Source: Chryseobacterium indologenes (GTDB lineage: Bacteria; Bacteroidota; Bacteroidia; Flavobacteriales; Weeksellaceae). Taken from it: 64,000 nucleotides of DNA. Positions 61,201-64,000 of this stretch are shown here, piece by piece. Position numbers and translations under genes: made by a program. Where the stretch lies: assembly GCF_001295265.1 (NCBI RefSeq), contig NZ_LJOD01000013.1, positions 62,001-126,000 of the forward strand, read 5' to 3'. Each line of letters opens with the position of its first letter. The stretch's first letter is position 1. The notes below the pieces were generated by a model, which was not told the origin of the DNA, ran no database searches, and saw nothing but the letters and a program-made list of their open reading frames with translations.

Positions 61201-64000
61201 CGTTTCTGAAGACATCCTGAAAGACGGAAAAATGCAGTACGAGAATGGTCTTCCGACAGCAGGAGCTCCTTCTACAACAACCGTATCCAACTGGGGAGTG
61301 CAGCCAAAGCAGCCACCTATTCTTTATGCATTCTCCAGTGAAGGAGATGACAGAAGAGCACAGGATTTGGGGTATGACGGTTTAAGCTCAGAACAGGAAT
61401 CATCCAGATTCGGAAATACTTTTGTGAACCCGGTAACCAATCTGGTAGACCCTGCAGTAGACGACTTCGTATTCTATATGTCCGAGAAATTTACCGGCAG
61501 CCAGGCGTCTTCTGTTGTACAGAGATATAAATACTTTAGAAATCCGGAAGGAAACTCACAGGCAAATTCATTGGAAGTTGCTTCACAGACACCGGATGCA
61601 GAAGATATCAACAAGGATTATAACCTTGACCAGACAGAAAGCTATAATGAGTATGTTGTAAAGCTTGATCAGCCAAGCCTTGCATTAGGACAGAATAATA
61701 TCGTAGACGTAAAAACGGTAAAAGCAACCTTCCAGAACGGACAGTCTTCAGATGTGAAATGGTACCTTTTCAGAATCCCGGTATCTAAATTTGATGAATC
61801 CGGAGCAGAAGGAGAACGTAAATCAGCAGTACTTAATAACGTAAGATTTGCAAGATTAATGCTGACAGGATTTGAGCAGACTTCTACATTAAGATTCGGA
61901 ACATTGGATCTGGTAAGATCAGACTGGAGAAGATATCCTAATAAAATTGCCAGTATATCAGTACCTGAACCTAGTGAAGGAACAGCGGGACCTGATACAA
62001 TGAACAATAATTTTGAAGTAGGAAGTGTAAATATTGAAGAAAATGCTTTAAATCAGCCTCCTTATGTATTGCCTCCGGGAATTGACAGACAGGTATTGAG
62101 TGGGAATGCAGGAGCTCAGAGACAAAATGAAGCGTCCTTGTATATGAAAGTGGACAATCTTTTTGAAGAAGCCAGAGGGGTTTTCAAAAATACATCCCTG
62201 GATATGAGAAGATATAAAAAGCTGAAACTTTTTGTACATGCTCATGATCCTTCCCCTAGTGGAGGCAGTAATAACGGGCAGATAGATCCTAAAACCAGAT
62301 TCTTTATTCGTTTTGGTAGTGATGCTACAGATAACTATTATGAATATGAAGCAGCATTGAAATTAACGGATAAAACGGCCACAGCACCGATGGATATCTG
62401 GCCTTTTGAAAATGATGTGGACCTTGAAATACAAAATTTTGTTGATGCTAAAATTCGAAGAGATAAGAATTCACCGAATGATATTATCAAAAGAATAATG
62501 GACCCTTCATTTGGTGATGATTTAAAAAGAATCTATATCAAAGGACGTCCGAGTTTAGGAAATATTACAACCATAATGATTGGGGTAAGAAATGCGGGAG
62601 ACAGAATAGGGGGGCCAATCACCAGAGTTCTTTGGGTAAACGAGATCCGTCTTTCTGAAATTGAAAATGATGGGGGATATGCTGGAAATGCAAGTCTGAA
62701 CTTCAATCTTGGAGACTTTGCAACCGTTAATACCAGTGCTTCATATACTTCGGTAGGATTTGGAAACATAGATTCAAAACCGGCAGAAAGAACCCAGTCT
62801 ACCCAATCGGCTTTCAGTATCAATACAGCGATTAATGTAGATAAATTCCTTCCGGAAAAAAGCGGGGTGAAAATTCCTCTGAATTATTCATACTCACAAA
62901 CCATTGAGGATCCTAAGTACAATCCACTGGATACCGATGTAGAGTTTAGTAAAGCTGCCAATAAAGAGCAGTTGAAAAAAGTGGCAAGAACATATACCCA
63001 GCAGAGAAGTATCGGGGTTGTGAATATGCATAAAGAAAGAGTAAATCCTAATAAGAAGCCTAAATTCTATGATATTGAGAACATTTCTGTAACGGCAGTA
63101 TATAACGATGATTACTTCAGAGATATCTATACTTCCAGAAATTACAGACAGTATCTGAGAGGGTATGTTGATTATAACTATACTTTCAAACCGTGGGTGA
63201 TCAAGCCTTTTAATAAAATGATCAGTGATACGGCAAAATCAACGAAATACCTGAGATGGGTTAAAGAATTTAATTTCAATCCTATTCCTACAAGATTATC
63301 TTTCAGAACAGAAATTGACAGAAATTACAATGAACTTGAATTTAGAAATGTAGAAGCGATTTTAAGTGGAAATACAGGAAGCAGCTTTGATGCTATCAAA
63401 AACAGAAACTTCTATTTTGGATGGCAGTACGGGCTGGGCTTTAATTTCACAAAATCATTGAAGCTGGAAATCAATTCTGCAACAAGAACGCTTAACGATC
63501 AGGTGGATGTTAATACCATGAATGACAAATCCATTTTTGGAAATGTATTCAGAGCAGGGAGACCGGTATTGTACAACCATAGAGCACAGCTCAACTACAA
63601 GCTTCCGTTCCAGTATCTTCCGTATCTTGATTTCATTAATGCCGAATTGGGGTATGGATTTACCTACAACTGGAATGCAAGGTCTACAGCATTGCTTTCA
63701 AGCCCTGAAGGGAGCTTAGGTTCCGTTGGTCAGAATACCAATGTGATCATGGCAACAGCAACGGCAGATATTCCGAAGTTCTTCAGCCAGTTCAAATATT
63801 TTAAGAATATCAATGCAAAGCTTCAGAAACGTAAGCAGGAGATTGATTCCCTGAATAATGTTTATACCCAGCAGTGGGAGAAAAAAAGATTCAAATACAA
63901 AAAATATAAGTTCAAGAATAAATTAACACCGCTTGAGAGTGCAGCATTCTTCATGACCTCTTTCAAACAGCTTGATGTTAATTATTCCGAAAATAACGGA
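58229..64000 (+). CDS. sprA: T9SS outer-membrane translocon protein SprA (5-prime part, runs off the window)
   Basis: SprA forms the very large outer-membrane channel of the type IX secretion system. The open frame runs from 58229 to the last base, about 1,924 codons, with no stop. The start is TTG 58229 or GTG 58232, just after the ruvA stop; both lead into KNKHFKIFLFLSFLCMSVSG, a signal peptide ending near GFAQ. Family text is clear: DPTRYEAYYDIKTGMYFIYP, GLGDVDKPSAGGEDKIIKRV and LIRGSQSLFGMKTEFQLGKT. The gene order ruvA-sprA is also found in Flavobacterium. It supports the T9SS cargo proteins seen in this window. Confidence 0.95.
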   Translation, partial: MVAKNKHFKIFLFLSFLCMSVSGFAQQVRDTAIIKKEYQLADPTRYEAYYDIKTGMYFIYPKIGNIITGPPTAMSPEEYKEFMLATQTRAYYKEKSDKYNLLFRKDRSDARRKGLIPSLMINNKLFETIFGSNKIEIIPSGYASLDFAGLYQKIDNPLILPQNRTSFTFDIDQRIQLGLLGKVGENLQLKANYDTQSGFAFENRMNLVWQAKGNWKDLQTKGLGDVDKPSAGGEDKIIKRVEFGNVNMPLSTSLIRGSQSLFGMKTEFQLGKTYGTVVLSQQQGEARNIVVQGGGVMNNFKVNAIDYEDNQHFFLGHYFLDRYDNALMNYPQINSTVNITRLEVWVLDQGNSNLAYQKSIIGIRDLGEGPGLPDNSQNGLYTDINTAIGTPREAGKNYAPNFQGQTFPGSAQPYDNGEHFIFNTKARRLNSNEYTLQPQLGYISLNQKLNENQLLAVSYSYTDGSNKVYKVGEFSEESPVLVTKVLRVNNRVNVDSPMWDLMMKNIYSLDAGQVAQDGFILNVFYRDPKTGGKVNYLPGTPVADKNLLKLLNWDRLNMNGDLQNSGGVLGDGIFDFVNGVTIRPETGRIIFTKVQPFGTFMQSQVGNDPQFVFTDLYKQQKQTATASNLAQRYTIEGRYKGTQGQGISLGAVNVPQGSVKVSANGVQLTEGVDYTVDYMLGTVTIINENVKQSGQAINISLENQLTFNTQRKRFLGLNLERRFSENFILGGTLVNYSESPLTQKVNYGQEAVNNTMAGINMMYNNQVPFLTRLTDKIPLVNTEAPSNLNFKMEAAYLLPGLNKGTNDQSYIDDFEQTTSKISLKEPAAWSLASKPEKNVLPPFNGVPANDDITAGYGRGLLSWYNIDPRFWGVGGRAPAGITAQSMSNHASRRVQYSEIYNNRDFVAGEQTFTNTLDISYFPQEKGPYNVNPNAEVPGSRWAGIMRPVSVPNFITSNIEYVEFWMMDPYADGNTLGSSPGNPPRLLLHLGNVSEDILKDGKMQYENGLPTAGAPSTTTVSNWGVQPKQPPILYAFSSEGDDRRAQDLGYDGLSSEQESSRFGNTFVNPVTNLVDPAVDDFVFYMSEKFTGSQASSVVQRYKYFRNPEGNSQANSLEVASQTPDAEDINKDYNLDQTESYNEYVVKLDQPSLALGQNNIVDVKTVKATFQNGQSSDVKWYLFRIPVSKFDESGAEGERKSAVLNNVRFARLMLTGFEQTSTLRFGTLDLVRSDWRRYPNKIASISVPEPSEGTAGPDTMNNNFEVGSVNIEENALNQPPYVLPPGIDRQVLSGNAGAQRQNEASLYMKVDNLFEEARGVFKNTSLDMRRYKKLKLFVHAHDPSPSGGSNNGQIDPKTRFFIRFGSDATDNYYEYEAALKLTDKTATAPMDIWPFENDVDLEIQNFVDAKIRRDKNSPNDIIKRIMDPSFGDDLKRIYIKGRPSLGNITTIMIGVRNAGDRIGGPITRVLWVNEIRLSEIENDGGYAGNASLNFNLGDFATVNTSASYTSVGFGNIDSKPAERTQSTQSAFSINTAINVDKFLPEKSGVKIPLNYSYSQTIEDPKYNPLDTDVEFSKAANKEQLKKVARTYTQQRSIGVVNMHKERVNPNKKPKFYDIENISVTAVYNDDYFRDIYTSRNYRQYLRGYVDYNYTFKPWVIKPFNKMISDTAKSTKYLRWVKEFNFNPIPTRLSFRTEIDRNYNELEFRNVEAILSGNTGSSFDAIKNRNFYFGWQYGLGFNFTKSLKLEINSATRTLNDQVDVNTMNDKSIFGNVFRAGRPVLYNHRAQLNYKLPFQYLPYLDFINAELGYGFTYNWNARSTALLSSPEGSLGSVGQNTNVIMATATADIPKFFSQFKYFKNINAKLQKRKQEIDSLNNVYTQQWEKKRFKYKKYKFKNKLTPLESAAFFMTSFKQLDVNYSENNG

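Noticed and set aside
59253..63719. Several short open frames on both strands within 58229-64000
   Set aside because: All fall inside the single long sprA frame, which stays open to the window edge and reads as SprA throughout.

Overview
The window looks like chromosome of a flavobacterium, most likely Chryseobacterium or a close relative. Coding sequence is AT-rich. Several promoters fit the Bacteroidota pattern TTG-N17-20-TAnnTTTG. Three proteins carry type IX secretion (T9SS) sorting tails, there is a GLPGLI-family protein, and the window ends inside sprA, which encodes the T9SS outer-membrane translocon. The genus call is inference; the phylum call is strong. There are no rRNA genes, CRISPR arrays, integrases or transposases.

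Layout. (1) 378-16468: a complete aerobic phenylacetate catabolic locus. A TetR-type regulator gene is followed by paaK, paaE, paaA, paaB, paaC, paaD, paaG, a decayed four-helix-bundle gene, paaH, a decayed small gene, an unknown small gene, paaI, paaJ, paaY, three non-paa genes and paaZ. PaaK activates phenylacetate to its CoA ester, PaaABCE epoxidises it, PaaG isomerises the epoxide to oxepin-CoA, PaaZ opens the ring, and PaaH and PaaJ finish the beta-oxidation. No dedicated paaF is present. A palindrome just upstream of paaK is the likely repressor site. (2) 16691-23618: a CPBP protease, a SMUG2-type glycosylase gene next to an SF2 helicase gene, a T9SS cargo protein, a tail-collar protein and a LiuC-like enoyl-CoA hydratase. 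(3) 23771-30258: a run of small membrane, lipoprotein and enzyme genes. The first part is probably controlled by its own winged-helix regulator through a palindrome found at two promoters. (4) 30318-36546: a secreted subtilase, D-aminoacyl-tRNA deacylase, a GLPGLI protein, a Rieske-like lipoprotein, greA, a HIT protein and clpX. (5) 36622-42988: a T9SS surface protein with a small membrane partner, a TlpA-type oxidoreductase, tRNA-Met, and a tyrosinase translationally coupled to a DUF2182 membrane protein.

(6) 43055-48856 is the most interesting region. On the minus strand it runs: a fused degenerate C39/VKOR/thioredoxin protein, two short peptide precursors with GG leaders and six cysteines each, a peptidase-containing ABC transporter, and an HlyD-type adaptor. 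I read it as a system that makes, oxidatively folds, trims and exports disulfide-rich peptides. One of the two precursor genes (46834-46998) is only 54 codons long. A hairpin sits over the TTG start of the transporter gene.

(7) 49470-64000: a candidate small RNA, a DUF3810 protein, a sugar MFS transporter, PlsC and GtrA proteins, a BadF-type kinase, NADP malic enzyme, RuvA, and the first 5.8 kb of sprA, which runs off the right edge.
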